64,000 bases of DNA from Yersinia rochesterensis (GCF_003600645.1 NZ_CP032482.1:3348001-3412000); one strand, 5' to 3'. Shown: positions 19,870 through 29,392, numbered from the stretch's first letter. Program-made: numbers and translations. Notes: generated by a model from the sequence alone, not told the origin.

Positions 19870-20976
19870 TTAAAAACGCTCATCACGGCGGCCCGGCGCG
19901 CCAGACCAGATACGGCGCACATGTACCGTCACTTCTTCACGGTCATGATAGAGTTGTTTGGCCTGAATATGGGCATTGATGCCATTTTCTTTTAGCTGCT
20001 CATCAATCATTTCCAGATTCTCCGAAACAACTTCAAAACGTTTTTTCATCGGTAATTTCAGGTTAAAAATCGCCTCACGGCACCAACCATTCACCAACCA
20101 TTTGATAATAAGTTGGGTGACTTTAGCCGGTTTCTCCACCATATCGCACACTAACCAGTAAATATTGCTGCGCGTTGGTTCATATTTAAAACCATCAACA
20201 CGATGATGCGTAACCTGCCCGGTATCCATCAAACTTTGTGCCATCAAGCCATTATCAATGGCCTGAACCATCATGCTGCGTTGCACTAGCTGATAAGTCC
20301 AACCTCCGGGGCAAGCACCTAAATCAACAGCATGCATACCACTGGCCAATCGCTCTTCCCATTCATCTTGTGGAATAAATACATGGAAAGCTTCTTCCAG
20401 CTTTAAAGTTGAGCGACTTGGTGCGTCTGATGGGAACTTAAGGCGCGGAATCCCCATATAGAACGGGGAGTTATTGTTACTGTAAGAATAACCGACATAA
20501 CAACAGCCCGATGCAATAAAGAACACATGTACCACTGGCCGGTGTGCATTCTCACGGACAGACAGAATTTTTTGTTCACGCATTGCGCTACGCAGCGGCA
20601 CTGTCAACTTACGGCAAAACTTAAGTAACTCTTTGCTTTCATTAGTGTCAGCAACTTCAACTCGCAGTTCACCGGCTTTTTCGACAACACCGACCAACAT
20701 GCCAACAATAGGCGATACCCGATCTTCCGGCGGTAAATCTTTCAATAACTCGCCCACGACCATCATTTGACGGGCGAAAATCAATTCGCGGAATGGTACT
20801 TCACGAATCAGACGATCTGCATCTTCTAACTGATAGCATTCAAATAGCACATAACCGCTATTGTCTTTTACTCGCGCGAAACCAAAGATTTCAAGCTGTG
20901 CTGCTTTGGCGGTAATTTCCGCCGCACACTCTTTCTCAAAACCTGAGCGGCAATATAAAGCAATTTTATTATTCAT
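19870..20976 (-). CDS. rlmM: RlmM, 23S rRNA 2'-O-ribose C2498 methyltransferase
   Basis: Methylates the ribose of C2498 in the peptidyl-transferase loop of 23S rRNA. The 368-residue product compares with 366 in E. coli. An N-terminal THUMP-like region is followed by a Rossmann methyltransferase. The SAM motif [17 protein letters not shown] lies near residue 220 and the catalytic Lys-Asp-Lys-type residues in the following blocks ([10 protein letters not shown] and [10 protein letters not shown]). The start overlaps the end of ygdD by 8 bp, implying a ygdD-rlmM transcript. Confidence 0.96.
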   Translation of the reverse strand: MNNKIALYCRSGFEKECAAEITAKAAQLEIFGFARVKDNSGYVLFECYQLEDADRLIREVPFRELIFARQMMVVGELLKDLPPEDRVSPIVGMLVGVVEKAGELRVEVADTNESKELLKFCRKLTVPLRSAMREQKILSVRENAHRPVVHVFFIASGCCYVGYSYSNNNSPFYMGIPRLKFPSDAPSRSTLKLEEAFHVFIPQDEWEERLASGMHAVDLGACPGGWTYQLVQRSMMVQAIDNGLMAQSLMDTGQVTHHRVDGFKYEPTRSNIYWLVCDMVEKPAKVTQLIIKWLVNGWCREAIFNLKLPMKKRFEVVSENLEMIDEQLKENGINAHIQAKQLYHDREEVTVHVRRIWSGAPGRRDERF

Positions 20977-21370
20977 GGCGTTCTGCCCTTTTTCTTAGAC
21001 GCAGCGCGCCAATCAACATCAAAATCCATCCCGCCAGAAAACATACTCCGCCCACTGGCGTGATATATACCCACAGTTTCAGGTGTGATAGAGCCAGGCA
21101 GTATAAACTGCCACTAAAGAGTAGCGTTCCGAGCGCTAACAAGGCTCCACTCCAGTAAAACCAAATACTAATCTGCCGTTGCATTGCAACCGCGAGTGCC
21201 AGGATAGCCAATGTATGGAACCCCTGATACTCCAGCCCGGTATGAATCCAAGCCATTTCATTCGCCCCCAAAGAGGCACTCAATACATGAGCCCCAAAGG
21301 CACCGAAAGCAACATAGAAAAAACCGCTCAGAGCGGCAAATATCAGCATTAAACGACCATTCATCGTCAT
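20969..21370 (-). CDS. ygdD: YgdD, DUF423 small membrane protein
   Basis: A 133-residue protein with four hydrophobic segments, positioned at about residues 7-27, 48-62, 68-92 and 100-122. It carries the DUF423 N-terminal GAFGAHVL motif. Its function is unknown to me. It overlaps rlmM by 8 bp and follows gcvA by 36 bp, the E. coli order gcvA-ygdD-rlmM. Two Met codons near the start (residues 1 and 3) are both possible starts. Confidence 0.92.
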   Translation of the reverse strand: MTMNGRLMLIFAALSGFFYVAFGAFGAHVLSASLGANEMAWIHTGLEYQGFHTLAILALAVAMQRQISIWFYWSGALLALGTLLFSGSLYCLALSHLKLWVYITPVGGVCFLAGWILMLIGALRLRKRAERHE

Positions 21371-21406
21371 TAACCTTAAATTAATATCGCCTGGTAATAA
21401 TTAAAA

Positions 21407-22324
21407 TTAGTTGTCGTAGCGAAAACGGAGCTTTTCCTGTTCGCTAGCTGCTCTTGCCAGTATCCACTGACGAAAGGCGGCTATTTTACCCAGTTCTGCC
21501 TGACTGTCATGACAAACCAGATAAAAAGCATTTTTACTTACCAGCACTTCATTAAACGGGCACACCAACCGCCCAGCTTCAATCTCAGATTGCGCCATAA
21601 CATTATTCACCAGCGCAATACCTTGACCATGAACAGCGGCCTGAACCACCATTACACTGTGACTAAATATTGGGCCTTGCTGCACATTAATCTGCGGTAC
21701 ACCCAATTGACGGGTATACGCCATCCAATCTCGGCGGGAAGTATCATGCAACAAGGTATGATTAGCCAGATCTGCTGGTACTTTTAATCCATTATCGCCC
21801 ATTAATAGGCTAGGCGCACAAACAGGAAGCAAGAATTCGGCATACAGACGTTCAGTGCGCAAACCGGTCCAATTTCCCCGACCATAAAATATCGCCACAT
21901 CTACATCATCAGCCAGTTTATCCTCTTCCCGATCCACTGCCTGGATCCTGACATCAATACCCGGATAAGCAGCATTGAATCCAGAAAGGCGGGGAACCAA
22001 CCATTGAATAGCAAAACTAGGGGGAAGACTGACAGTCAGAGCACCTTTGGCGCTGCGTGCCTGCAATTTGCGAGTGGCTTCATTGATGGAGGTGAAAATC
22101 TCTTTGATGTCGAGGTAATAACTCTGTCCTTCTTCTGTCAGCAGCAAAGAGCGGTTACGCCGACGAAACAGTTTTAGCCCGAGGAAATCCTCCAGTGACT
22201 TTATCTGGTGACTAACCGCCGCTTGCGTGACAAATAATTCATCAGCAGCTTTAGTAAAACTCAGGTGACGCGCGGCCGCATCAAAGACCCGCAAGGCATT
22301 CAGTGGTGGTAATCGTTTTGACAT
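21407..22324 (-). CDS. gcvA: GcvA, LysR-type regulator of glycine cleavage and gcvB
   Basis: Activates the glycine cleavage operon gcvTHP when glycine is available, represses it with GcvR when it is not, and activates the sRNA gene gcvB. The 305-residue protein has an N-terminal winged helix (LNALRVFDAAARHLSFTKAA, then LFVTQAAVSHQIKSLE) and a two-lobe effector domain from about residue 90. The gene is divergent from gcvB, the arrangement in which GcvA also represses its own gene. The first ATG at 22324 fits the family N-terminus MSKRLPPLNALRVF. Confidence 0.96.
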   Translation of the reverse strand: MSKRLPPLNALRVFDAAARHLSFTKAADELFVTQAAVSHQIKSLEDFLGLKLFRRRNRSLLLTEEGQSYYLDIKEIFTSINEATRKLQARSAKGALTVSLPPSFAIQWLVPRLSGFNAAYPGIDVRIQAVDREEDKLADDVDVAIFYGRGNWTGLRTERLYAEFLLPVCAPSLLMGDNGLKVPADLANHTLLHDTSRRDWMAYTRQLGVPQINVQQGPIFSHSVMVVQAAVHGQGIALVNNVMAQSEIEAGRLVCPFNEVLVSKNAFYLVCHDSQAELGKIAAFRQWILARAASEQEKLRFRYDN

Positions 22325-22379
22325 GAATTGGATACTTTTTTATAACGGCTCATCTTCAGATGAAACCCTTTGTTTACTT

Positions 22380-22445
22380 ATTAGTTTTTGTAATCCGAGA
22401 CATTATAAATTGTCCGTTGATGATGCGCCAGCAAATACCTATAGT
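22380..22445 (+). promoter_or_regulatory. gcvB promoter with GcvA-box candidate
   Basis: The -35 TTGATG (22417-22422), 17-bp spacer and -10 TATAGT (22440-22445) place the start at 22452, the first base of the conserved gcvB sequence. An ATTAG at 22380-22384 (CTAAT on the other strand, the GcvA core) lies about 70 bp upstream of the start, within the range of GcvA sites known in E. coli. Confidence 0.8.
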
Positions 22446-22451
22446 GGCGGC

Positions 22452-22656
22452 ACTTCCCAAGCCGGAACGAAAAGTAGGTTTAGTATCCAGGTACTGAATT
22501 GCTTTTGGCTTTGTGGTTGTGATGTTGTGTTTGCAAATGGTCTGGTGTACCAGACATAGTAGCTAATCTACTGTTTTTTTTCACTTCCTGTACATTTACC
22601 CTGTCTGTCCATAGTGATTTTATGCAGCACCGCAATTTTTGCGGTGCTTTTTTTTT
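22452..22656 (+). ncRNA. gcvB: GcvB small RNA
   Basis: A 205-nt Hfq-dependent sRNA that represses many amino-acid and peptide transporter mRNAs (in E. coli, for example, dppA and oppA). The 5' block AGCCGGAACGAAAAGT, the G/U-rich seed region R1 (GGTTGTGATGTTGTGTTTGC) and the conserved 3' half with CACTTCCTGTACATTTACCC and CTGTCTGTCCATAGTGAT all match E. coli GcvB. It ends with the terminator hairpin GCACCGCAA/TTGCGGTGC and nine T. The length equals the E. coli RNA, but R1 is shorter (one TGTTG unit fewer) and the middle stem-loop differs. Divergent from gcvA. Confidence 0.96.
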
Positions 22657-22818
22657 GCTCCATTCCCAGCACTGACTTCTTTTTAAGAACCTAAATGTAA
22701 GTTAATAACCTAAATGTAAGCGCCACTTTGTATTGCGTAGAGTTAAGCTTAAATTTAAGTTGTTGCAGAGGACTCCAGGACATATCAGATTTCTGTCGAA
22801 AATAACTTGGCGGCTTAA

Positions 22819-23040
22819 CTACTTGCCCTCAGCCATTTCTTTGACTTCTGAGCGATTAATTTGCTGTTCGGTGCCATTGGCATCGGTGTAGCTTATCATC
22901 CCAGTGTCATCATCTACTTTAGGTTTACCATCAGCAACGATAGTGCGACCATCATTAGTGTGCATCACATAGTTGCTTGAACAGGCTGCTAAGGTAAAAG
23001 TGAGCATAAGTGCAGAAATTACGGCAGCTGTCTTTTTCAT
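22819..23040 (-). CDS. ygdI: YgdI, DUF903 lipoprotein
   Basis: A 73-residue precursor with a lipoprotein signal peptide: MKKTAAVISALMLTFTLAAC, with the lipobox LAAC at residues 17-20. The mature part contains the YgdI/YgdR signature NYVMHTNDGRTIVADGKP and a C-terminal QQINRSEVKEM. These are SH3-like small envelope lipoproteins of unknown role. The start at 23040 is preceded by AAGGAGT; an upstream in-frame ATG is not needed. The paralogue ygdR, which E. coli has near tas, is not in this window. Confidence 0.93.
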   Translation of the reverse strand: MKKTAAVISALMLTFTLAACSSNYVMHTNDGRTIVADGKPKVDDDTGMISYTDANGTEQQINRSEVKEMAEGK

Positions 23041-23222
23041 GGGTGACTCCTTGCAGATTAAAATGCTAAAAAAATCGTTTCCATTACCAGACAAATGGTT
23101 ATGTCCGTTACTATTTAGCATAACCCTCTTGAGTCATATTGCCAGCCATCAGGGCCATTAGTCGGCTAGTTGTGGCTAAAATGAGACAGTTCCGAAGTGA
23201 CCCAAAGGATACAAACAACAGA

Positions 23223-24428
23223 ATGAAGTCTTTTAATCCAACGGATTTTCGCCAGGAATTCCCGGCAATTAACGATGAAATAATCTATCTGGACAGTGCA
23301 GCGACGGCCCTGAAACCGCGCGCCATGATTGACGCTACCCAGTTGTTTTATCAGCAAGATTCCGCGACAGTGCACCGCAGTCAACATCAATCTGCATTGT
23401 CATTGACCGCTCGTTTTGAAGAAACCCGCCAGCAGGTAGCTGACTTTATTAATGCGCCGGACGCAGAAAATATTGTTTGGACACGCGGCACAACCGAAGC
23501 CATTAATCTGGTAGCGCAAAGTTATGCTCGCCCTCGCCTACAGACTGGGGATGAAATTATTGTCAGCGAAGCAGAACATCATGCCAATTTAATACCCTGG
23601 CTTATGGTTGCTGAACAAACGGGTGCCAGAATCATTAAATTACCCATCGGCCTCGACCATCTGCCCGACTTACAACTATTACCTCAGTTATTCAGCAATA
23701 AAACCCGCATATTGGCGCTAGGCCAGATGTCTAATGTGACAGGCGGTAGCCCGCAATTAGCAGAAGCCATTGAATTCGCCCATCAACATGACTGCATCGT
23801 GATGGTCGATGGTGCACAAGGAATTGTTCATAGCCCGGCAGATGTTCAAGCGCTTGATATTGATTTTTATGCTTTTTCTGCTCACAAGCTATATGGACCC
23901 ACCGGTATTGGCGTGTTGTATGGCAAATCTGAACTGCTGAAAGAAATGCCCGCCTGGCAAGGTGGCGGTAAAATGCTAACTCATGCCTCATTCGGCGGTT
24001 TTATACCCCATGAAGTGCCTTACCGCTTTGAAGCCGGTACACCTAATATTGCGGGGGTGATTGGTTTATCGGCGGTATTGAGTTGGCTGGAACAGATTGA
24101 TCTGGACGAGGCCGAAATTTATAGCCAAAAACTGGCGACTTTAGCGGAGAATAAACTGGCTCAATTACCGGGTTTCCGTAGCTTTCGTTGTCAGCAATCA
24201 AGCTTGCTAGCATTCACTTTTGATGGTGTTCACCACAGTGATTTAGTGACGTTATTGGCCGAACAAGGGATCGCGCTGCGGGCTGGCCAACATTGCGCAC
24301 AACCGTTAATGGCGGCGCTGGCAGTAAGTGGTAGTTTGCGTGCTTCATTTGCGCCTTATAATACCGAAAACGATGTTGAAACGCTGTGTTCAGCTATCGC
24401 CAAGGCGCTGGAATTATTACAAGATTAA
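23223..24428 (+). CDS. csdA: CsdA, cysteine desulfurase (CSD system)
   Basis: PLP enzyme that takes sulfur from cysteine to a persulfide and passes it to CsdE. The 401-residue product equals the E. coli length. The PLP-lysine block FYAFSAHKLYGPTGIG lies near residue 220, and the persulfide Cys is in RAGQHCAQPL near residue 358. The substrate block TRGTTEAINLVAQ is conserved. The start at 23223 (MKSFNPTDF) is chosen by length; the frame runs 28 codons further upstream with no homology. The partner gene csdE follows after 41 bp. Confidence 0.96.
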   Translation: MKSFNPTDFRQEFPAINDEIIYLDSAATALKPRAMIDATQLFYQQDSATVHRSQHQSALSLTARFEETRQQVADFINAPDAENIVWTRGTTEAINLVAQSYARPRLQTGDEIIVSEAEHHANLIPWLMVAEQTGARIIKLPIGLDHLPDLQLLPQLFSNKTRILALGQMSNVTGGSPQLAEAIEFAHQHDCIVMVDGAQGIVHSPADVQALDIDFYAFSAHKLYGPTGIGVLYGKSELLKEMPAWQGGGKMLTHASFGGFIPHEVPYRFEAGTPNIAGVIGLSAVLSWLEQIDLDEAEIYSQKLATLAENKLAQLPGFRSFRCQQSSLLAFTFDGVHHSDLVTLLAEQGIALRAGQHCAQPLMAALAVSGSLRASFAPYNTENDVETLCSAIAKALELLQD

Positions 24429-24469
24429 CGACTGGTAGATGATAATTTCGCTAATAAGAGAAAAAAATA

Positions 24470-24907
24470 ATGATTGCTCCACACCCCTTTGGTCATGATA
24501 TTACGGCCTCTACTCTGCTTGAGACATTCAGTGCTCATCAACAGTGGGAAGATCGCTACCGCCAGTTAATCTTGCTGGCGAAGCAGCTCCCGCCATTACC
24601 AGAATCATTAAAGCAAAATGAGTTGGAATTGACTGGATGTGAAAACCGGGTGTGGCTGGGGCATGAGTGTTTGCCGGATGGGCGCTTACATTTCTACGGT
24701 GACAGTGAGGGGCGCATTGTTCGTGGGTTGCTGGCTGTTATTCTGACAGCTGTGGAAGGTAAAACGCCGCTACAAATATTGGCAGAAAATCCCCTGGCCC
24801 TGTTTGACCAATTGGGGTTACGGCAACAATTAAGTACCTCTCGCGCCAGCGGTTTACAAGCACTGGCGCAAGGTGTGCAGGCGATTGCAGCTAAATACGT
24901 GTCATGA
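24470..24907 (+). CDS. csdE: CsdE, SufE-like sulfur acceptor
   Basis: Accepts sulfur from CsdA and passes it on, in the CSD pathway together with TcdA. The 145-residue SufE-family protein has the acceptor Cys in [14 protein letters not shown] near residue 61, and the C-terminal [18 protein letters not shown] block. It overlaps the convergent tcdA by 6 bp. Gene order csdA-csdE-tcdA is as in E. coli and supports the shared pathway. Confidence 0.95.
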   Translation: MIAPHPFGHDITASTLLETFSAHQQWEDRYRQLILLAKQLPPLPESLKQNELELTGCENRVWLGHECLPDGRLHFYGDSEGRIVRGLLAVILTAVEGKTPLQILAENPLALFDQLGLRQQLSTSRASGLQALAQGVQAIAAKYVS

Positions 24908-25720
24908 TAGTGACTGCCCCTGACGGGCAGCTTTCGCCATCATTTTCTTCAATGCATGGGACACCGCAACAAAACCAAAAGTCGCGGTGACCATGGTGGC
25001 CGAGCCGAAACCTGATGTGCAATCCATCTTTTTTGGCCCCTCGGCAGTGCTGCGCGATGCACACACCGAACCATCACTCTGCGGGTAAACTAAGGGTTCG
25101 CTGGAGAAAACACAGTCAATCCCCAGCTTACCTTTGCTGTTTTTCACCACGTTAAAATCACTTTTCAGTCTTTCACGTAACTTCGCGGCTAAAGGGTCTT
25201 GAATTGTTTTCGCCAAATCCACTACCTCAATGCGAGTTGGGTCTATCTGTCCACCAGCGCCACCCGTCGTCACCACCGGGATTTTATACCGACGACAATA
25301 AGACAGCAGCGCGGCTTTGGGGCGCACACTATCAATGGCATCAATAACATAGCTAAAGTTTTTATCTAAAAGCTCCGCAACATTATCCGCAGTAATAAAA
25401 TCATCAACACACGTCACTTTGCATTCAGGATTGATAGCCAGAATACGTTCAGCCATGACTTCTGTTTTAGCCTGTCCGACATTGCTCCGTAAAGCATGAA
25501 TTTGGCGATTGGTATTCGTGACGCAAACATCATCCATATCAATTAATGTAATCGCACCAATCCCAGTACGCGCCAGTGCTTCGGCCGCCCATGAACCCAC
25601 GCCGCCAATACCGATGACACAAATATGCGCCTGCGAAAAAAGTGTGAGTACCTGCTGCCCATAAAGGCGAGCAATACCACCAAATCGCTGTTGGTAAGCT
25701 TCTGAATAGGCGGTGCTCAT
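24902..25720 (-). CDS. tcdA: TcdA (CsdL), tRNA threonylcarbamoyladenosine dehydratase
   Basis: ATP-dependent dehydratase that converts t6A37 to its cyclic form (ct6A) in ANN-decoding tRNAs. The 272-residue E1/ThiF-family protein has the nucleotide-binding motif [19 protein letters not shown] and [16 protein letters not shown], plus the conserved Cys-rich tail ([12 protein letters not shown]). The start at 25720 (MSTAYSEAY) matches the family, and GAAGG lies upstream; in-frame codons extend to 25789 without match. Convergent with csdE. Confidence 0.95.
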   Translation of the reverse strand: MSTAYSEAYQQRFGGIARLYGQQVLTLFSQAHICVIGIGGVGSWAAEALARTGIGAITLIDMDDVCVTNTNRQIHALRSNVGQAKTEVMAERILAINPECKVTCVDDFITADNVAELLDKNFSYVIDAIDSVRPKAALLSYCRRYKIPVVTTGGAGGQIDPTRIEVVDLAKTIQDPLAAKLRERLKSDFNVVKNSKGKLGIDCVFSSEPLVYPQSDGSVCASRSTAEGPKKMDCTSGFGSATMVTATFGFVAVSHALKKMMAKAARQGQSLS

Positions 25721-25777
25721 CGACTTGTTACCTTCATAACTTATTACCTTTATAGCCTGGAAAAATAATACGAATAC

Positions 25778-25797
25778 AAAAGCGGCCAATTGGCCGC
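25778..25797 (-). terminator. Terminator after mltA
   Basis: A 16-bp palindrome GCGGCCAATTGGCCGC (25782-25797) lies 37 bp after the mltA stop. It is followed on the minus strand by TTTTG. Confidence 0.75.
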
Positions 25798-25833
25798 CAG
25801 AGAAAGGGTTGAATAGGTTACATCACCGCTAGC

Positions 25834-27006
25834 TTATTGGCCCTGATTCTTCACTAACAGCGAAGAGCCATTACCGGATAGAGAGGCCGTTTTCTCCCCT
25901 TGATAAGCGGTAAATAGCGGCCCATTACTTTGCGCATTTTTTAACACCCAAACACGTCCATAATGGTTGTAGAAACCAGCGGCTTGACCAGCTTCATGCC
26001 CAATCCCTTGATATATATCAAAATGCTGGCCTTTAATTGCGCCACCCACATCCAGCGCCACCATCAAACGCATCTGATAGTGGCCAGTGAATTTACCTTG
26101 ATTATCCAATAAGGGGACTTCCGCTAACAGTGTGGTACCCGGTGGAATCAGTGAACGATCAGAGGCAACCGAAGCTTTGGCAATCAATGGAACCGCACTG
26201 GCCCCTTTCACCGGCGCATACATTTCCGGTTTGAAGAAGACAAAGGACGGATTCTGCTCTAATAACTCTCTGACCTCAGCTTCGCTGTGAGTTTCAGCCC
26301 AATGGCGGATAGCTTGCATCGACATATCCGCTCTAGCGACTTCACCGCGGTCAATCAGCACTTTGCCGATACTGCGGTAAGCATGCCCATTTTTACCCGC
26401 ATACCCGAAGAAAGTCAGTGGCCGCCCATCACCATAGTCAATATAACCGCTCCCCTGCACTTCCATCATAAAATTATCTACCAACGAATTGGTGTACGCG
26501 ATAATTAAATTGTTGTTATCCAATGCACCTGAATATATCGCCGCGCGATCGGGTAGACGGCGCTTTCCTTTAGCAGGCATACGATAAAGTGGATGGCGGA
26601 ATTCGCCTTGTCGTGTATAGCGGGCTTGCAGTACCGGCGTGTAGTAACCGGTAAATTGTACATTACCGAAATTATCCACCCCTTCCATCTGATAGGCATT
26701 CAGACCGAACAAACTTAACTTACTGGTATCTGCCCCAGCTAACATCCAGTTTTCAACCGCATTAAAGGTGCTGCTGTTGCGGTTATACAGACCCGGTGAA
26801 GATTGGTTAATCACTTTCACCTGATCAGAAAAATCTTTGGCGTTGACTGGCTTACCTGTTGCGTGTGGTTCATTCACCAACTCTAGTGGATGCTCCAGAC
26901 GCCCATCTTTATATTGCTGCCCACGATCGGTTGGCCGGGATTGGCAACCAGCCAAAACAGCAATCATTATTCCACTCAGTAGGTATTTGCCCCAACGACT
27001 TGTCAT
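25834..27006 (-). CDS. mltA: MltA, membrane-bound lytic murein transglycosylase A
   Basis: Outer-membrane lipoprotein that cleaves peptidoglycan to 1,6-anhydromuropeptides. The 390-residue precursor has the lipobox LAGC near residue 21 (after a hydrophobic KYLLSGIMIAV). The MltA domain then carries NVQFTGYYTPVLQARYTRQG and the catalytic 3D-type block MVALDVGGAIKGQHFDIYQG. E. coli MltA has 365 residues; this one carries a C-terminal extension of about 25 residues after WVLKNAQSNGPLFTAYQG, rich in Ser and Gly. A terminator hairpin follows. Confidence 0.95.
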   Translation of the reverse strand: MTSRWGKYLLSGIMIAVLAGCQSRPTDRGQQYKDGRLEHPLELVNEPHATGKPVNAKDFSDQVKVINQSSPGLYNRNSSTFNAVENWMLAGADTSKLSLFGLNAYQMEGVDNFGNVQFTGYYTPVLQARYTRQGEFRHPLYRMPAKGKRRLPDRAAIYSGALDNNNLIIAYTNSLVDNFMMEVQGSGYIDYGDGRPLTFFGYAGKNGHAYRSIGKVLIDRGEVARADMSMQAIRHWAETHSEAEVRELLEQNPSFVFFKPEMYAPVKGASAVPLIAKASVASDRSLIPPGTTLLAEVPLLDNQGKFTGHYQMRLMVALDVGGAIKGQHFDIYQGIGHEAGQAAGFYNHYGRVWVLKNAQSNGPLFTAYQGEKTASLSGNGSSLLVKNQGQ

Positions 27007-27199
27007 TTCACGCCTTCTCTTCTCTTACTTACTTTTATCTACCGGATTTTATCTACCGGCGAACGATAACAAACGCCTATAGATAAAGGAATCAGCATGC
27101 AGAAAAAAATCCCCTGACACCATTGTGGGGAAAAAGGAAACAGATAGTTGATAAATTAATCGAAAAAACCTATTTACCCTAATTAAGTGGCAAAACTAC

Positions 27200-27227
27200 T
27201 TGCAACAGATCTCATCCAGAGTATAGT
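27200..27227 (+). promoter_or_regulatory. metZWV promoter
   Basis: The -35 TTGCAA (27200-27205), 16-bp spacer and -10 TATAGT (27222-27227) are followed by the GC-rich discriminator GCGC, the pattern of stringently controlled tRNA promoters. Confidence 0.75.
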
Positions 27228-27240
27228 GCGCTCAATCGGA

Positions 27241-27317
<77 letters not shown>

Positions 27318-27427
27318 ACCGATACTGGCTACCAGCAGTATCAAATATTGTCCGATAGTCTTGAAAGTTAAGATGAATTAGGTAGAATGCTTGTTAAGTA
27401 GTAAAGCAGTAAAAATGTAATGACGGA

Positions 27428-27504
<77 letters not shown>

Positions 27505-27543
27505 ATTACATGATTAAGTCAGATAGAAAAGTATTAAGACGGA

Positions 27544-27620
<77 letters not shown>

Positions 27621-27648
27621 ATTCTTAATCATTTCATATCACTATAAG

Positions 27649-27670
27649 ACACCCTCAAGGGTGTTTTTTT
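27649..27670 (+). terminator. Terminator of the metZWV transcript
   Basis: Stem ACACCC/GGGTGT (27649-27654 with 27659-27664), 4-nt loop, then a run of seven T to 27670. Confidence 0.88.
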
Positions 27671-27681
27671 GTTTCTGGCGT

Positions 27682-27881
27682 TATACCCGTCATACTTCAA
27701 GCCGCATGTGCGTTGACTGCTTTCGTTAACCCGAATCATTGACTCGCGTCAACTCATCGGGATGAATGTGCCTCACCCCTGAGGCACACCCTGCGGGCAG
27801 CATAAATGCTGTTCAAATCGGTTCCCGACCGATTTGTATCTCAGTTGCCGACTTCCTGCAACTCGAATTATTTAGGGTATA
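27682..27881. repeat. ERIC element with a ~74-bp nested insert (200 bp)
   Basis: The ERIC ends are intact (TATACCCGTCATACTTCAAG and CGAATTATTTAGGGTATA), but they are 200 bp apart. The extra segment, about 27764-27837, has three short hairpins: GTGCCTCA/TGAGGCAC, CAGCAT/ATGCTG and AAATCGGT/ACCGATTT. The same segment occurs inside the ERIC at about 51090-51305. It lies between the tRNA terminator and the amiC stop. Confidence 0.9.
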
Positions 27882-27907
27882 TTTCAATTAATAGCAACAT
27901 CCATTCA

Positions 27908-29158
27908 TTAAAGTCGGGCCATCGCCCCACCATTAGCAAAATAAGCTTTGATACCGGCAAAGATGGACTCAGCCACTTGCTGCTGAAAATGGCTGGTTCG
28001 TAACTTTCTCTCTTCTTCCAAATTGCTGATAAACGCCGTTTCCACCAAAATTGATGGGATATCAGGCGCTTTCAAGACGGCAAAACCCGCTTGATCAACA
28101 CGGTTTTTGTGGAGTTTATTAATTTTCCCCATACGATTCAGCACTTCTTTACCAAATTTCAGACTGTCATTGATAGTTGCGGTTTGCAGCAAATCAATCA
28201 TGGTATGGTCAAGATAGCGATCACCACTCTTGCTAACCCCACCAATCTGGTCTGACTCATTCTGCGTTTGCGCCAGAAAACGCGCAGCGGTACTGGTTGC
28301 CCCTTTGGTCGATAACGCAAAAACCGACGAACCTTTAGCGGCCCGGTTGGTAAAAGCATCGGCATGGATTGAAATGAATAAATCCGCACGGAGCTTACGG
28401 GCTTTAGCCACCCGCACTTTCAAGGGAATAAAGACATCTTCATTGCGAGTCATAAATACCCGCATATTCGATTCTTTCTTTATTAAAGCCTGCAATCTGC
28501 GGGCAATTTGCAACACAATATCTTTCTCACGGGTTTTATTATAGCCAATAGCCCCAGGATCTTCCCCGCCGTGCCCTGGGTCTAACATGATAACAATCGG
28601 CCTATCTCGCCCTGCTTTACCTGCTTTGGGTGCTTCTACAGGTAAAGTGCGCTCCACATTGCCTTTATTGTAATCTTCTAATAGTGCCAGCAACGGATCA
28701 TCTTCAGCCGAGGTTTTCCCCTCTTGCGGATAAAGATCCACCACCAAACGATTCCTAAACTCAGCAAAAGGTTTAAGAGTAAAAAGTTGTGGGCTAATAC
28801 TTTGCTTCAACTCCAAAACCAGCCGAACAGTATTTTTATCAAACTGCCCTACCCGCGCCTGCTTGAGGTAAGGGTCACCAGACTGAACTTGCTTGGTAAT
28901 CTCTTTTAGTACGCTATTGAGATGCACGCCTTCAATATCAACCACAATCCGGTCCGGATTCGTCAACGCAAATTGACGATACTTAAGTGGTGTATTGGAT
29001 TCCAGCGTTACCCGGGTATAGGTTGAAGAGGGCCAAATCCTGACGGCAATAATATGTGAAGAAGCAGCAAATCCAACCCGGCTGACACTCAGTAGCCATG
29101 CTGCAGCAGCCCCGTGTAGTAGACGGCGACGCCCAGAATTATGATTTGAATCTGCCAT
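27908..29158 (-). CDS. amiC: AmiC, N-acetylmuramoyl-L-alanine amidase
   Basis: Septal murein hydrolase that helps separate daughter cells, activated by NlpD in E. coli. The 416-residue precursor starts with a twin-arginine signal ([18 protein letters not shown], about residues 8-25), so export is by Tat. An AMIN domain follows (about residues 35-140), which targets the septum. Then comes the Amidase_3 zinc domain with [22 protein letters not shown] and [10 protein letters not shown]. The start at 29158 puts the RR motif in place and has GGAG upstream; the frame extends 18 codons further without function. Confidence 0.97.
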   Translation of the reverse strand: MADSNHNSGRRRLLHGAAAAWLLSVSRVGFAASSHIIAVRIWPSSTYTRVTLESNTPLKYRQFALTNPDRIVVDIEGVHLNSVLKEITKQVQSGDPYLKQARVGQFDKNTVRLVLELKQSISPQLFTLKPFAEFRNRLVVDLYPQEGKTSAEDDPLLALLEDYNKGNVERTLPVEAPKAGKAGRDRPIVIMLDPGHGGEDPGAIGYNKTREKDIVLQIARRLQALIKKESNMRVFMTRNEDVFIPLKVRVAKARKLRADLFISIHADAFTNRAAKGSSVFALSTKGATSTAARFLAQTQNESDQIGGVSKSGDRYLDHTMIDLLQTATINDSLKFGKEVLNRMGKINKLHKNRVDQAGFAVLKAPDIPSILVETAFISNLEEERKLRTSHFQQQVAESIFAGIKAYFANGGAMARL

Positions 29159-29343
29159 GTAACTCCAAAGTAACGACCAAAATATGAATAAAAATAGAAC
29201 AAAAAAAATCACGAGGAAAAACTTTAACGAATCGATCCCATGCTGTCATTAGAAAAACATTTTTATGTGATTCAACTCATTAATACAAATACGCCATACA
29301 TATGCATTTAATAGCAATTTCTTGCTTGCCATCTTGGTCAAAA

Positions 29344-29382
29344 AAGAATAAAAATACAAAAATACCGAATAAAAATTCAAAG
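29344..29382. promoter_or_regulatory. Tandem ARG boxes (ArgR operator) at argA
   Basis: Two 18-bp boxes with the GAAT-N4-ATTC core, at 29344-29361 (GAATAAAAATAC, one imperfect half) and 29365-29382 (GAATAAAAATTC, near consensus). They are separated by exactly 3 bp, the spacing required for a hexameric ArgR. They end 10 bp before the argA start, so they would block transcription start or early elongation. Confidence 0.85.
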
Positions 29383-29392
29383 AGGATCTGCC

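Noticed and set aside
22323..22559. Plus-strand open frame of 78 codons upstream of gcvB
   Set aside because: It covers the gcvB promoter and 5' half of the sRNA, and has no ribosome-binding site.
27806..28003. Small open frame (65 codons) starting MLFKSVPDRFV
   Set aside because: Its start lies inside the ERIC insert and the same peptide appears in an unrelated frame at 50984-51166. It is a repeat-derived frame that runs into amiC antisense.
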